A stretch of 44,165 nucleotides of DNA from positions 78,122 to 122,286 of the forward strand of contig JAWCQZ010000006.1 in assembly GCA_038869515.1 (NCBI GenBank), in the 5' to 3' direction. Within the stretch, counting starts at the first letter, position 1; each line of letters begins with the position of its first letter. Shown here one piece after another: positions 22,029 to 29,952 of this stretch. The stretch is from JAWCQZ01 sp038869515 [NCBI: Halobacteria archaeon]. Lineage in GTDB: Archaea > Halobacteriota > Syntropharchaeia > JACQPP01. A program made the position numbers and the translations under genes. The notes beneath the pieces were generated by a model. It searched no databases, was not told the DNA's origin, and worked only from the letters and a program-made list of their open reading frames with translations.

Positions 22029-23425
22029 ACCGGCGCGCCTCCGACGCCCTCTTCGGGAGAATCTTCCATCCCGGCTCCATCGCCCTCGTCGGTGCCTCCT
22101 CCCGCCAGAACTGGCAGTGGCTCCGCTCCTACCTCCTGGGGAACTTCTCCGGGAGGCTCTACCCGGTGAACCCCAACGTGGAGTCGATGCTCGGCTTCAA
22201 GTTTTATCCGGCGCCGGAGGCCATCCCCGACCGGATTGATTACGCGGTCATCCTCACCCCGGCCGCCACGGTCCCCGGGATTGTGGAGGCGTGCGGGCGG
22301 AAGGGGGCGGCGGCGGTCCAGATTTTCTCCTCGGGGTTCCGGGAGGCGGGGACCCGGGAGGGCGCGGCCCTCGAGGAGGAGCTCCTCCGCACCGCCCGGC
22401 GCGCCGGGGTCCGTATCATCGGCCCCAACTGCATGGGGGTCTACTGCCCCGAGTCGGGCATCGCATTCCGCGCCTCCTTCACGGCCAGGCCGGGGCCGGT
22501 TGCGGTCGTCTCGCAATCCGGCGGCTTCGCCATCGGCCTCGTCCTCTGGGGTCAGGAGCGCGGGGTCGGCTTCAGCAAGGTCGTCAATTACGGCAACGGG
22601 GCCGACCTCGACGGCGCTGACTTTTTGGGCTTCCTCGCCCGGGACCCGAAGACGAAAGTGATCGCCGCCTACGCCGAGGGGCTCAAGGACGAAAAGCGCT
22701 ACCTTGCGGCCCTGAGGCGGGCGGCATCGAAGAAACCCGTCGTCGTCCTCAAGTCGGGCCGGACCCGGGCCGGGTCGCGGGCCATGGCGCGCCACACGGG
22801 CCGGGAGGCCTCCTCCCACTCCGCGTGGCTCCGGGCGGTCCGCAGCGCCGGGGCCTTCCCCGCCGACTCCTTCACCGACCTTGCCGAGACGATGACCGCA
22901 TTCTCGATGCTTCCCCGGGCCCGGGGGCCGAGGGTCTCCTTCGTGGGGATGAGCGGTGGGGACGGGGTGGCGGCGTCGGACGCCATGGAATCCGCGGGGC
23001 TCAAGGTCTCGTCCCTGGGCCGCGACCTGAAGCGCCGCTTCTCGAAGGCCGCAGGCAAGGAGATTGACAACCCCGTGGACCTCGCAGCGGCCTACCTCGA
23101 CCCGAAGGTCCTCCGCGCCACACTCACCGGCCTCGCGGCCGACCCCGGGACCGACATCCTCGTCCTCGAAGTCCCCACCCGGGTCCTCGCTCCTGAACTC
23201 TACTTGGAGGAGGAGAAGGGGCTCTTCAACGCCCTCCACCGGAGTCTCCTGGCTGCCAAGGGCCGCGGGAAGCCGGTGGTGGTGGTGACCCGTTCCATCG
23301 AGGCGGAGGGGCGGCGCTGGGAGTTCGTCCGGGGGCTCTTCGAGGCGGGGATTCCGGTCTTCAGCGAGCACGGGGCGGCGGCGAAGGTGATGAGAAGGTG
23401 GGTCGATTACTGCCTGCGCCGGTAG
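22025..23425 (+). CDS. NDP-forming acyl-CoA synthetase, alpha (CoA-binding) subunit
   Basis: A 466-residue alpha-type subunit of the ADP-forming acyl-CoA synthetases, starting at a GTG. The CoA-binding Rossmann domain begins IALVGASSRQNW; the succinyl-CoA-synthetase-like domains carry RIIGPNCMGVY, VSQSGGFAIG and the phosphohistidine His257 in ARHTG, at the same number as the archaeal enzymes. The ATP-grasp beta subunit is neither fused nor adjacent, so it must be encoded elsewhere. It could activate the substrate or recover ATP from the acyl-CoA product. It is the last gene of the 12-gene operon. Confidence 0.88.
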   Translation: MNRRASDALFGRIFHPGSIALVGASSRQNWQWLRSYLLGNFSGRLYPVNPNVESMLGFKFYPAPEAIPDRIDYAVILTPAATVPGIVEACGRKGAAAVQIFSSGFREAGTREGAALEEELLRTARRAGVRIIGPNCMGVYCPESGIAFRASFTARPGPVAVVSQSGGFAIGLVLWGQERGVGFSKVVNYGNGADLDGADFLGFLARDPKTKVIAAYAEGLKDEKRYLAALRRAASKKPVVVLKSGRTRAGSRAMARHTGREASSHSAWLRAVRSAGAFPADSFTDLAETMTAFSMLPRARGPRVSFVGMSGGDGVAASDAMESAGLKVSSLGRDLKRRFSKAAGKEIDNPVDLAAAYLDPKVLRATLTGLAADPGTDILVLEVPTRVLAPELYLEEEKGLFNALHRSLLAAKGRGKPVVVVTRSIEAEGRRWEFVRGLFEAGIPVFSEHGAAAKVMRRWVDYCLRR

Positions 23426-23462
23426 AGCAGCCCCGCCCCGGCGAGGGGTGCGGGGGCGAGGA

Positions 23463-23488
23463 CGCTACCCCGGCCCCGTGGGGTAGCG
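23463..23488. terminator. Hairpin between convergent genes
   Basis: CGCTACCCC (23463-23471) pairs perfectly with GGGGTAGCG (23480-23488). It lies between the acyl-CoA synthetase stop and the convergent PaaK-like gene, so it may end both transcripts. There is no clear T tract. Confidence 0.5.
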
Positions 23489-23497
23489 CAGCGGACT

Positions 23498-24682
23498 CTA
23501 CTCGCCCCTCACCGACGACAACTCCCTCTTGTCCACCAACCGCCCGCCTTCGACCTTTCCGGCCTCCACATTCACATCGAGCCCCAGGACTTTCTTGAGC
23601 CGCACCTCCGCCTCCCCCTTCGTCTCCTCCGCCCCCTCGATGCGGACCGTCATCACGTCGCTCGCCCCCGGCCTTTCGATGACAATCTGGAACTTCTCGG
23701 CGAGCCCCTCCAGCGCCTTCGCAACCTGCGACGGGTGGACGAAGACCCCCCTCACTTTCCGCGACTCGTCGGCCCGCCCCGCGATTCCGGAAAGCCGCGG
23801 CCCGGGGCGGCCGCAGGGGCACGGCCCCCTCATCACTTGCGACAGGTCGCCGGTCCTGTAGCGAATCAGCGGCATCGCCTCCGATGTGAGCGGCGTGACG
23901 ACGATTTCCCCGGTCTCCCCCGCCTTCACAGGCCGGTCCGTCCCCGGCTCCAGCAGTTCGAGGTGGACCCCCGGATTGACGTGGAGCCCCCGGTGGGCCC
24001 GGCACTCCGCCCCGATGTTGCCGATCTCCGCGACCCCGTAGCGGTCGAAGGGCTCGCAGGCGAAGAGGCCCACAATCTTGGCCCGCAGCGCGGGCGGCAG
24101 GGGCTCCGCTCCGTGGAGGGAGACCCGGAGGCCGAGGGCCGTGGGGTCGAGCCCCCTCTCCTTCGCGAACTCGCCCAGTTTCACGAAGTAGGAGGGGGTC
24201 CCGGCGAAGACCGTGCACCTCAATTTGCGGATGAACTCCAGTTGCCTCTCGCTCTCTCCGGGGCCCGAGGGGACTGCGGTGGCGCCCACCGCTTGGCACA
24301 GCTCCATGAGGCCGAGGCCGGCGGGCATGGGGCCAAGGGAGTAGGTGATGAGCACGACGTCCCCCATCCGGACTCCCTGCATCCGCAGGACCGGCACGTT
24401 GTGCTTCAGCGCCTCCTGCCTCTCGCCCCGGGTCCTCGGCTCGAAGATGGGGCCCGGCGAGACCGTCACCCGGGAGATGCGGACCTTCGGGACCGCGAGG
24501 AAGCCGCCGAAGGGGGGCTCCCGGGCCTGCGCCTCCATCAGCTCGGGCTTGGCGGTGGTGGGCAGGGCGCGGAACTCCTCCAGGGTCCGGACCCGGGCGT
24601 TCCCGAACTTGGCGCGGTAGGCGGGGGCGCGGAGGGCCCGCCGGAACTGCCTCTGCAGGAGCGGGAGGGGCGGCTGGGCCAT
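23498..24682 (-). CDS. Phenylacetate-CoA ligase-like (PaaK family) AMP-forming enzyme
   Basis: A 394-residue member of the PaaK branch of adenylate-forming enzymes, starting at the ATG at 24682. It has the PaaK N-terminus (PAYRAKF), HGAEPLPP, DRYGVAEIGN, LIRYRTGDLS and GRADESRKVRGVFVHPSQV. The phosphate loop, normally SSGTTGKP, reads VSPGPIFEP at 74-82, lacking the Thr pair. Activity is therefore uncertain; such proteins might transfer CoA or bind a ligand instead. It diverges from a hydroxyacyl-CoA dehydrogenase with which it shares one TATA element. Confidence 0.85.
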   Translation of the reverse strand: MAQPPLPLLQRQFRRALRAPAYRAKFGNARVRTLEEFRALPTTAKPELMEAQAREPPFGGFLAVPKVRISRVTVSPGPIFEPRTRGERQEALKHNVPVLRMQGVRMGDVVLITYSLGPMPAGLGLMELCQAVGATAVPSGPGESERQLEFIRKLRCTVFAGTPSYFVKLGEFAKERGLDPTALGLRVSLHGAEPLPPALRAKIVGLFACEPFDRYGVAEIGNIGAECRAHRGLHVNPGVHLELLEPGTDRPVKAGETGEIVVTPLTSEAMPLIRYRTGDLSQVMRGPCPCGRPGPRLSGIAGRADESRKVRGVFVHPSQVAKALEGLAEKFQIVIERPGASDVMTVRIEGAEETKGEAEVRLKKVLGLDVNVEAGKVEGGRLVDKRELSSVRGE

Positions 24683-24705
24683 GGCTCCACATCTCCGCCC
24701 CGCTG

Positions 24706-24716
24706 TCTTTAAATGA
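24706..24716. promoter_or_regulatory. Shared TATA element for two divergent genes
   Basis: The self-complementary TTTAAA at 24708-24713 is about 28 bases from the minus-strand ATG (24682) and about 26 bases from the plus-strand ATG (24736). Both distances fit leaderless transcripts from a single TBP site. Confidence 0.6.
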
Positions 24717-24735
24717 CCCCGGACCAACGTCGCCC

Positions 24736-25590
24736 ATGGCCATCGAGAGGGTCGCGGTCGTCGGCGCCGGGACCATGGGGAGCGGCATCGCCCAGTCCGC
24801 CGCCCAGAGCGGGTTCCAGACCCTCCTCGTGGGCCGAGACCCGGCCCGTATCGAGGGCAGGTTCGAGGAGATGAAGAAGGGGATGGCCCGCTCGGTGGAG
24901 AAGGGGCGGCTGCAGAAGGCGGATATGGAGATGGTCCTGAGGAATCTCCGGGCCTCCGCCTACCTCGCCGACGCGGCGGAGGCCGACCTCATCGTCGAGA
25001 GCGTCGTCGAGGACAAATCGGCGAAGAAGAAACTCTACGGCGAGCTCGACCGCATCTGCCCCGACAGGACGCTGTTCGCCAGCAACACCTCCTCCCTCTC
25101 CATCACCGAACTCGCCTCCTCCACCCGCCGCCCCGACCGGTTCGCCGGGATGCACTTCTTCAATCCGGTCCCGGTGATGAAACTGGTCGAGGTTGTCCGG
25201 GGCTCCTCCACCTCCGACGCGACCATCTCGGCGGTGGTCCAGGTGTGCGAGAGGATGGGCAAGAGCCCCATCATCGTCAAGGACGTGGCGGGGTTCGCGG
25301 TGAACCGCCTCCTCTTCCTCTTCATGAACGAGGCGATGGAGGCCCTCATGGAGGGGGTCTCGACGGCGGAGGAGATCGACAAGGCGATGCGGCTCGGCCT
25401 GAACCACCCGATGGGGCCCCTGGAACTGGCGGATCTGGTCGGCCTCGACGTCACCCTCAGCATCATGGAGTCGCTCCACGCCGAGCACGGGGAGCGGTTC
25501 CGCCCCTGCCCTCTCCTGAAGAACCTGGTCCGCGCCGGCTACCTGGGCCGGAAGACCGGCCGGGGCTTCTACGTCTACGCGAAGAAGTAG
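24736..25590 (+). CDS. 3-hydroxyacyl-CoA dehydrogenase
   Basis: A 284-residue NAD-dependent enzyme that oxidises 3-hydroxyacyl-CoA to 3-ketoacyl-CoA. The N-terminal Rossmann motif is [15 protein letters not shown]. The catalytic His is in [17 protein letters not shown] at about 138, with the partner Glu in [12 protein letters not shown] and the Asn of [12 protein letters not shown]. The C-terminal dimer domain ends [14 protein letters not shown]. The length is normal for the single-function bacterial and archaeal type. The next gene, enoyl-CoA hydratase, starts directly after its stop, giving a two-gene beta-oxidation unit. Confidence 0.96.
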   Translation: MAIERVAVVGAGTMGSGIAQSAAQSGFQTLLVGRDPARIEGRFEEMKKGMARSVEKGRLQKADMEMVLRNLRASAYLADAAEADLIVESVVEDKSAKKKLYGELDRICPDRTLFASNTSSLSITELASSTRRPDRFAGMHFFNPVPVMKLVEVVRGSSTSDATISAVVQVCERMGKSPIIVKDVAGFAVNRLLFLFMNEAMEALMEGVSTAEEIDKAMRLGLNHPMGPLELADLVGLDVTLSIMESLHAEHGERFRPCPLLKNLVRAGYLGRKTGRGFYVYAKK

Positions 25591-26367
25591 ATGGGGGACG
25601 CCATCCTCGCCTCCCGCGCCGGGCCTCTCACCACCCTCACCCTGAACCGCCCCGAGAAACTCAACGCCCTCGACCGCTCCGCCCTCCGCTCCTTCCGGGA
25701 CGCCCTGGCCCGGGCGGCGGCGGACCCCGAGACCCGCGCCGTCGCGCTCGCGGGCGCGGGCGAGAAGGCGTTCTGCGTCGGGGCGGACCTCGCCGAGGTC
25801 CGGACCCTGACGCCCGCCGAGGCCCTCGACTTCGCCCGGCTGGGCCAGTCGGTCTGCGACGCGGTCGCGGGGCTGGACGTGCCCACGGTGGCGCTCCTCC
25901 GCGGCCACGCCCTGGGGGGCGGCCTCGAACTCGCCCTCGCGTGCGACGTCCGCATCGCGGCCCGCGGCTCCCGGCTCGGGCTGCCCGAGGTCAACGTGGG
26001 CCTGCTGCCGGGGTGGGGCGGGACCCAGCGGCTGCCGCGGCTCGTCGGGATGGCGCTGGCCCGCGAGATGGTCCTCACCGGCGAGGCGGTGGGGGCGGAC
26101 GAGGCGCTCCGCATCGGCCTGGTGAACCGGGTCGTGGAGCCGGAGGGGATGGCGGAGGCTGTGGAGGGCCTCGTCCAGAAAATTGCGGCTCGCAGCCCGG
26201 TCCCCCTGAGGCTCGCGAAAGAGGCCCTCCGCGGGGCGTGGCCGGGGCTGGAAGAGGGGCTGGCCCGGGAGCGGGCCCTCTTCTCCCACCTCTTCTCGAC
26301 CGGGGACACCCGGGAGGGGCTGGCGGCCTTCGCGGAGAAGCGGAAAGCGGTCTATCGCGGAAAGTGA
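25591..26367 (+). CDS. Enoyl-CoA hydratase/isomerase (crotonase family)
   Basis: A 258-residue crotonase. The oxyanion-hole strands are [10 protein letters not shown] and [15 protein letters not shown]; Glu in GGGLELA and the Glu of [20 protein letters not shown] are the two catalytic acids. It hydrates 2-enoyl-CoA for the adjacent hydroxyacyl-CoA dehydrogenase. The ATG follows the upstream TAG with no gap, so the two are cotranscribed. A terminator-like hairpin follows at 26431-26447. Confidence 0.95.
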   Translation: MGDAILASRAGPLTTLTLNRPEKLNALDRSALRSFRDALARAAADPETRAVALAGAGEKAFCVGADLAEVRTLTPAEALDFARLGQSVCDAVAGLDVPTVALLRGHALGGGLELALACDVRIAARGSRLGLPEVNVGLLPGWGGTQRLPRLVGMALAREMVLTGEAVGADEALRIGLVNRVVEPEGMAEAVEGLVQKIAARSPVPLRLAKEALRGAWPGLEEGLARERALFSHLFSTGDTREGLAAFAEKRKAVYRGK

Positions 26368-26430
26368 TTTTTCGCCAGATCTGGCCTCTGCGTTCCGGTT
26401 TTACCCGCCGGGTTCGTTTCCGGGGCGTGG

Positions 26431-26465
26431 ACCCGGGCCCCCCGGGTGTTTAACGTTTCCTTTTT
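26431..26465 (+). terminator. Hairpin plus T-rich tail
   Basis: ACCCGGG (26431-26437) pairs with CCCGGGT (26441-26447), followed by T-rich sequence ending in TTTTT at 26461-26465. It follows the enoyl-CoA hydratase gene. Confidence 0.55.
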
Positions 26466-26480
26466 CCGAACTCCGGCAAA

Positions 26481-26490
26481 GTTTTTATAG
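26481..26490 (+). promoter_or_regulatory. TATA box of the DUF5679 gene
   Basis: GTTTTTATAG is centred 26 bases before the ATG at 26512, predicting a leaderless mRNA. Confidence 0.65.
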
Positions 26491-26511
26491 CAACCCCCCG
26501 ATGGGCGCCTC

Positions 26512-26655
26512 ATGGTGCAGGCCTACTGCGTCAAGTGCGGCAAGAAGGTGGACATCTCGAACCCGAAGGTGGTCACCCTGAAGAACGGGAAGAAGGCCAC
26601 CCAGGGCACCTGCCCCTCTTGCTCCACCAAGGTGTTCCGGATGGGGACCGGCTGA
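26512..26655 (+). CDS. DUF5679 small zinc-binding protein
   Basis: A 47-residue protein with two cysteine pairs, YCVKCGKK near the start and CPSCSTKVFR near the end, forming a single zinc ribbon. The pattern (AYCVKC, then a TLKNGKKATQGTC stretch, then KVFRMG) matches DUF5679, a family common in archaea and sometimes found as the tail of topoisomerases. The function is unknown; nucleic acid binding is likely. It has its own TATA box and a terminator-like hairpin directly after the stop. Confidence 0.88.
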   Translation: MVQAYCVKCGKKVDISNPKVVTLKNGKKATQGTCPSCSTKVFRMGTG

Positions 26656-26677
26656 AAAGAAAGCGGTTCTTTTTCAG
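26652..26677 (+). terminator. Hairpin with T5 after the DUF5679 gene
   Basis: CTGAAAAGAA (26652-26661) pairs with TTCTTTTTCAG (26667-26677) with one extra T. The stem begins at the stop codon. Confidence 0.5.
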
Positions 26678-26731
26678 TCCGTTTCCGTGAGCCCGCGTTG
26701 GCTTCCAGTCCTCCCCCGCCCCGCCTCTCCG

Positions 26732-27172
26732 ATGCCCAAGCGTCTTTTCCTGGAACGGACGGGTTCCCGGGGCGGCCCCGACTACGAGTTCGTCCTCTAC
26801 ACCGACTATTCCGACCTCTTCGGCGAGCCCGTGCTCTTCGAGGAGGCCGCGCTGCGGATGGGGACCCGGGAGCAACTCGAGGAGGCCCTCCACTGGCGCC
26901 TCCTGCCCGACGACCTCCTCGACCGCTTGGCCCGCATGGGGCCCGGGGAGCGGCACCTCCTCTTCCTCGCCCGAAAGGGGGGCGGCCCCGGGAGGAGAGG
27001 CTCGGCGGGCATCGCGTCGTGGCCCGCCGCCGAGGCGGAGAGGAGAGGCCTCCTGGAGCGCCTGAAGCGGGAGTTGAGGGAGGCGGCCCGGGACGCGGAG
27101 CCCGCCGACCCGGAAGAGATGCCCTGCGCCTTCATCGTCCAGGCGTTCGAGTATGAGCCCGGGGTGGGATAG
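26732..27172 (+). CDS. Uncharacterised protein
   Basis: A 146-residue protein that I do not recognise. It starts KRLFLERTGSRGGPDYEFVLYTDYSDLFGEPVLFEEAALRMGT (seen in parts), with a mixed acidic and aromatic N-terminal half, then helical Leu- and Arg-rich sequence (LLERLKRELREAARDAEPADPEEMPCAF). No signal peptide, membrane segment or cysteine cluster is visible. A GTG at 26687 could extend it by 15 residues, but the ATG at 26732 is preferred because the extra residues are Pro-rich. Codon use resembles real genes. It converges on a vWA gene across a small hairpin. Confidence 0.7.
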   Translation: MPKRLFLERTGSRGGPDYEFVLYTDYSDLFGEPVLFEEAALRMGTREQLEEALHWRLLPDDLLDRLARMGPGERHLLFLARKGGGPGRRGSAGIASWPAAEAERRGLLERLKRELREAARDAEPADPEEMPCAFIVQAFEYEPGVG

Positions 27173-27175
27173 CGT

Positions 27176-27192
27176 CCGTCCCGGCGGGACGG
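27176..27192. terminator. Hairpin between convergent genes
   Basis: CCGTCCC (27176-27182) and GGGACGG (27186-27192) flank a GGC loop, just after the uncharacterised gene and before the end of the vWA gene. Confidence 0.45.
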
Positions 27193-27217
27193 GAGGGTTC
27201 CCGAGGGCATCCGACTT

Positions 27218-28489
27218 CTATCCCCGCTTCTCCCGGACGTAGTTGCGGATGACGAACTCCTTGAGGGTGAGAGGGTCGTCCACGTAGGCCACCGTGGCGT
27301 TCCCGTTGAGTGCGGCCATCTCGGAGCAGAGGCGCCGGAGCCCGGGGTGGGTGTTCAGCATCATCACCACGAGCCGGATGTCGGCCTTCCCCAACTCCTG
27401 CGCGGCCCGGAGGGCCGACTCGGCCGGCGTCTGCCGGGGATGGCTCGACGCGGTGGGCCATCCGTCGGTGATGAGGATGGCGCTCTTGTTCCCATCGGCG
27501 CCCTGGAGGAGGTCGCGGGCCGCGTCCATGGCGAGGCCGATGTCGGTCCAGCCCCCGGTCCGGCCGGTGAGCGCGGCGATCTGCCCCGGCCGGAGGGGGT
27601 GGGGCTCGTGGTCGTAGGCGACGACGTGGAGTTCGTCTTCCCTGTATTCGGTCTCCAGGAGGTGGCGGAGCCCCAGGGCGGCCTTCACGGCCCCCTTGAT
27701 CTTGTCGGGGCTCCACGACATGCTGGTGGACTTGTCGATGGCGATGACCGTGGCGGCCCGGGCCCGGTGGAGGGGGATGCGGGCGGTGAGGTCGTCGTTC
27801 CCGATGGAAAGTTCCCCGGGGTCCCGCCGGGCGGTGCGCAGCAGGGTCTCCTGGATGTCGAGGGTGTCGAAGGTGTGGAGCCACTCGTCGAACGGCGTGA
27901 GGAGGTGGGAGGGGTAGGTCCCGGCGCCCCCCTCCTGGGTCTCGTGGGAGCCGACGTCGGACTTGTCGAGGCGGGCGAAGACCTCGTCGAGGACCTTCTC
28001 CGCCATGAGGCGCTCCCCCTCGGCCGTGAAGACCGCGCCGGGGGCGTCCTCCTGGAGGAGCCCCTCGCGCTGGAGCTCCTGGATCAGCTCCTCCTCGAAG
28101 TGCTCCACCAGCTGCTTTCCGGAGAGGTCCTTGCCCGCGACCTGCCGGCTCTTGAGCTTCCGGACCAGCTCCCGCCACGCCCGCTCCCGCGCCTCCTCCG
28201 CGGCCTCCGAAGGGTCGGGGCCGGGCTGCCGGTCGGCGTTGTGGTATGGGTAGAAGTAGTTCATCATCTCCTCCATCCGCGAGTTCTCGCGCCGCGAGGC
28301 GGAGTATTTCTTCCACAGGTCCTCCCCCATCATCGAACGGAGGGCCTCCTCCAGGTCGAAAGGCGCCCCGCCCTCCTCCATGGACTCCTTGTCGAAGAGT
28401 CCGTAGAGGACGTCCTTCAGGGTCTCGGGCCCCAGGAGCTGGCTTAGGGAGGGGGCCTCCTCGCACAGGAGGCAGCGCGCTTTCGCCAC
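27218..28489 (-). CDS. von Willebrand factor A (vWA) domain protein
   Basis: A 423-residue soluble protein. Residues 1-240 are helical and charged, with a CLLC pair at 6-9. Residues 245-420 form a vWA domain with a complete metal site: DKSTSMS (Asp252, Ser254, Ser256), Thr315 in GGWTD and Asp342 in TDGWPT. Such proteins usually partner MoxR/RavA AAA ATPases in complex assembly, but none lies in the window. The start is a GTG at 28489, with AT-rich TATA-like sequence about 30 bases upstream on the minus strand. Confidence 0.88.
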   Translation of the reverse strand: MAKARCLLCEEAPSLSQLLGPETLKDVLYGLFDKESMEEGGAPFDLEEALRSMMGEDLWKKYSASRRENSRMEEMMNYFYPYHNADRQPGPDPSEAAEEARERAWRELVRKLKSRQVAGKDLSGKQLVEHFEEELIQELQREGLLQEDAPGAVFTAEGERLMAEKVLDEVFARLDKSDVGSHETQEGGAGTYPSHLLTPFDEWLHTFDTLDIQETLLRTARRDPGELSIGNDDLTARIPLHRARAATVIAIDKSTSMSWSPDKIKGAVKAALGLRHLLETEYREDELHVVAYDHEPHPLRPGQIAALTGRTGGWTDIGLAMDAARDLLQGADGNKSAILITDGWPTASSHPRQTPAESALRAAQELGKADIRLVVMMLNTHPGLRRLCSEMAALNGNATVAYVDDPLTLKEFVIRNYVREKRG

Positions 28490-28514
28490 AGCCTTTCATT
28501 TATCGGTTCCGGAG

Positions 28515-28528
28515 TCAAATAGATTTAG
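28515..28528 (-). promoter_or_regulatory. TATA-like region for the vWA gene
   Basis: The minus strand reads GCTAAATCTATTTG, an AT-rich island in GC-rich sequence, about 30 bases upstream of the GTG at 28489. Confidence 0.4.
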
Positions 28529-28623
28529 CGCGATGCGCCTTTTCTGGCCCGGCGCACGCGGCATGGGAGTAACCAAGTTTCTTCGCAGAAACCAGGGTCC
28601 GACGACCCGCTCCCCGTCGTTGG

Positions 28624-28690
28624 ACAGGGGGAGAGGGGGGCGGGCCTGTGGACGGGGGGAGAGGGGGTCAAAGCCCCCCCCTCTCCCCCC
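28624..28690. repeat. G-tract region with perfect 14-bp hairpin and CCACAGGC repeat
   Basis: GGGGGGAGAGGGGG (28654-28667) pairs perfectly with 28677-28690. The plus strand upstream also has several G5-G6 runs, so a G-quadruplex is possible. On the minus strand it contains GTCCACAGGCCCGCCCCC, which recurs at 30963-30980 and in a similar form near 147-163. It precedes the promoter of the LLM oxidoreductase. Confidence 0.6.
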
Positions 28691-28710
28691 GGCGACAGCG
28701 GGCGACAGAT

Positions 28711-28721
28711 AGGTTTAAACC
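28711..28721 (+). promoter_or_regulatory. TATA box of the LLM oxidoreductase gene
   Basis: AGGTTTAAACC is centred about 35 bases before the ATG at 28752, so a leader of about ten bases is expected. Confidence 0.55.
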
Positions 28722-28751
28722 CGGTCCACAGGAACGGCCCTGCGAGAGACG

Positions 28752-29834
28752 ATGAAGTTCGGCCTCTTCTACGAACTCGAAGTCTACAAGGAGTCGGGCA
28801 AGACCGAGGCCCAGGTCTACCACGAGGCGCTGGAGCAGTCCGCCCTGGCGGACCGGGTCGGGTTCTCCCGCATCTGGGCCGTCGAGCACCACTTCATGTC
28901 TGAGTACTCCCACTGTTCCGCCCCGGAGGTCTTCCTGAGCGCGGTCTCCCAGCACACGAAGAGGTGCCGCATCGGGACCGGAGTCATCCTCGCCCCATTC
29001 CACAACCCCATCGCCGTCGCGGAGCGCACCGCGGTCCTCGACATCCTGAGCAAGGGGCGTCTGGACGTGGGCATCGGCCGCGGTTTCCAGTTGAAGGAGT
29101 ACGAGGCGTTCGGCGTGAACATTGAGGAGTCGAAGGCTCGCCAGCTGGAGGCCATCGACTTCCTCAAGAAGGCGTGGACCGAGACCGAGACAAGTTTCAA
29201 CGGGAAGTTCTGGAAGGTCCCGAAGAAGATTCCCATCCTGCCCAAGCCGGTCCAGAAGCCCCACCCGCCCTTCTGGTTCGCGGCCGTCACCCCCTCGACC
29301 TTCGAGACCGCCGCCCAGCAGGACATCGGGTGCCTCGCCGGCCCCTTCAAGCCCATGCAACTGGTGGTCGAGGACCTCAAGCTCTACCGGAAGACCCGGA
29401 AGGGGCTCGGCAAGACCGACCCGAAGACCGAGCGGTTCTCGATGCTCATCGGCCTCCACGTCGAGAAGAGCAACGAGGCGGCCCAGCAGACCGCGAAGAA
29501 GGGGATGCTCCGCTACTTCCAGTTGCTCCTGAAGTTCACCGCCCCCATCCTCGCCAAGACTCCCGACGCCTACAAGTATTTCGGCCAACTGCCGAAGGAG
29601 ATCATGGGCAAGTTCACCGCCGACGAACTGGAGTCGGCGGGCATGCTCATCGGCGGCGACCCGAAGCACGTCATCGAGAAGTTGGAGGCTCTCCGGCAAC
29701 TCGGGTTCCCGGAAATCATGTATTTCGTCCCCGTGGGGGTCCTGCCCCAGCAGAAAGTGATGGAGTCCATCCAGCTCATCGGGGACGAGGTCATCCCCCA
29801 CTTCGCCGACAAGCCGGCCGTCGCGACCTACTGA
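28752..29834 (+). CDS. Luciferase-like (LLM) flavin-dependent oxidoreductase
   Basis: A 360-residue TIM-barrel protein of the bacterial-luciferase family. It has MKFGLFYELE at the start, IWAVEHHFMSEYS, TGVILAPFHNPIAVAERTAVLD, and GRLDVGIGRGFQLKEYEAFG, then a C-terminal helix region with GDPKHVIEKLE. Members use reduced FMN or F420 to oxidise or reduce organic substrates. The sequence alone does not tell which cofactor. It stands alone, with its own TATA box, and is followed by a 118-base gap in which I see nothing. Confidence 0.92.
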   Translation: MKFGLFYELEVYKESGKTEAQVYHEALEQSALADRVGFSRIWAVEHHFMSEYSHCSAPEVFLSAVSQHTKRCRIGTGVILAPFHNPIAVAERTAVLDILSKGRLDVGIGRGFQLKEYEAFGVNIEESKARQLEAIDFLKKAWTETETSFNGKFWKVPKKIPILPKPVQKPHPPFWFAAVTPSTFETAAQQDIGCLAGPFKPMQLVVEDLKLYRKTRKGLGKTDPKTERFSMLIGLHVEKSNEAAQQTAKKGMLRYFQLLLKFTAPILAKTPDAYKYFGQLPKEIMGKFTADELESAGMLIGGDPKHVIEKLEALRQLGFPEIMYFVPVGVLPQQKVMESIQLIGDEVIPHFADKPAVATY

Positions 29835-29952
29835 GGGCCGCTCCCGGCGCCCCCGCAGGTCGGGTCCGCTGGGGTCTCGGCCCCCGCGCTCCGCCCGAAT
29901 CCGCGCCTTTTCCGCCTCCTCCGCTTTTTCCTCTCCGCCATCTCCTCGGGGG

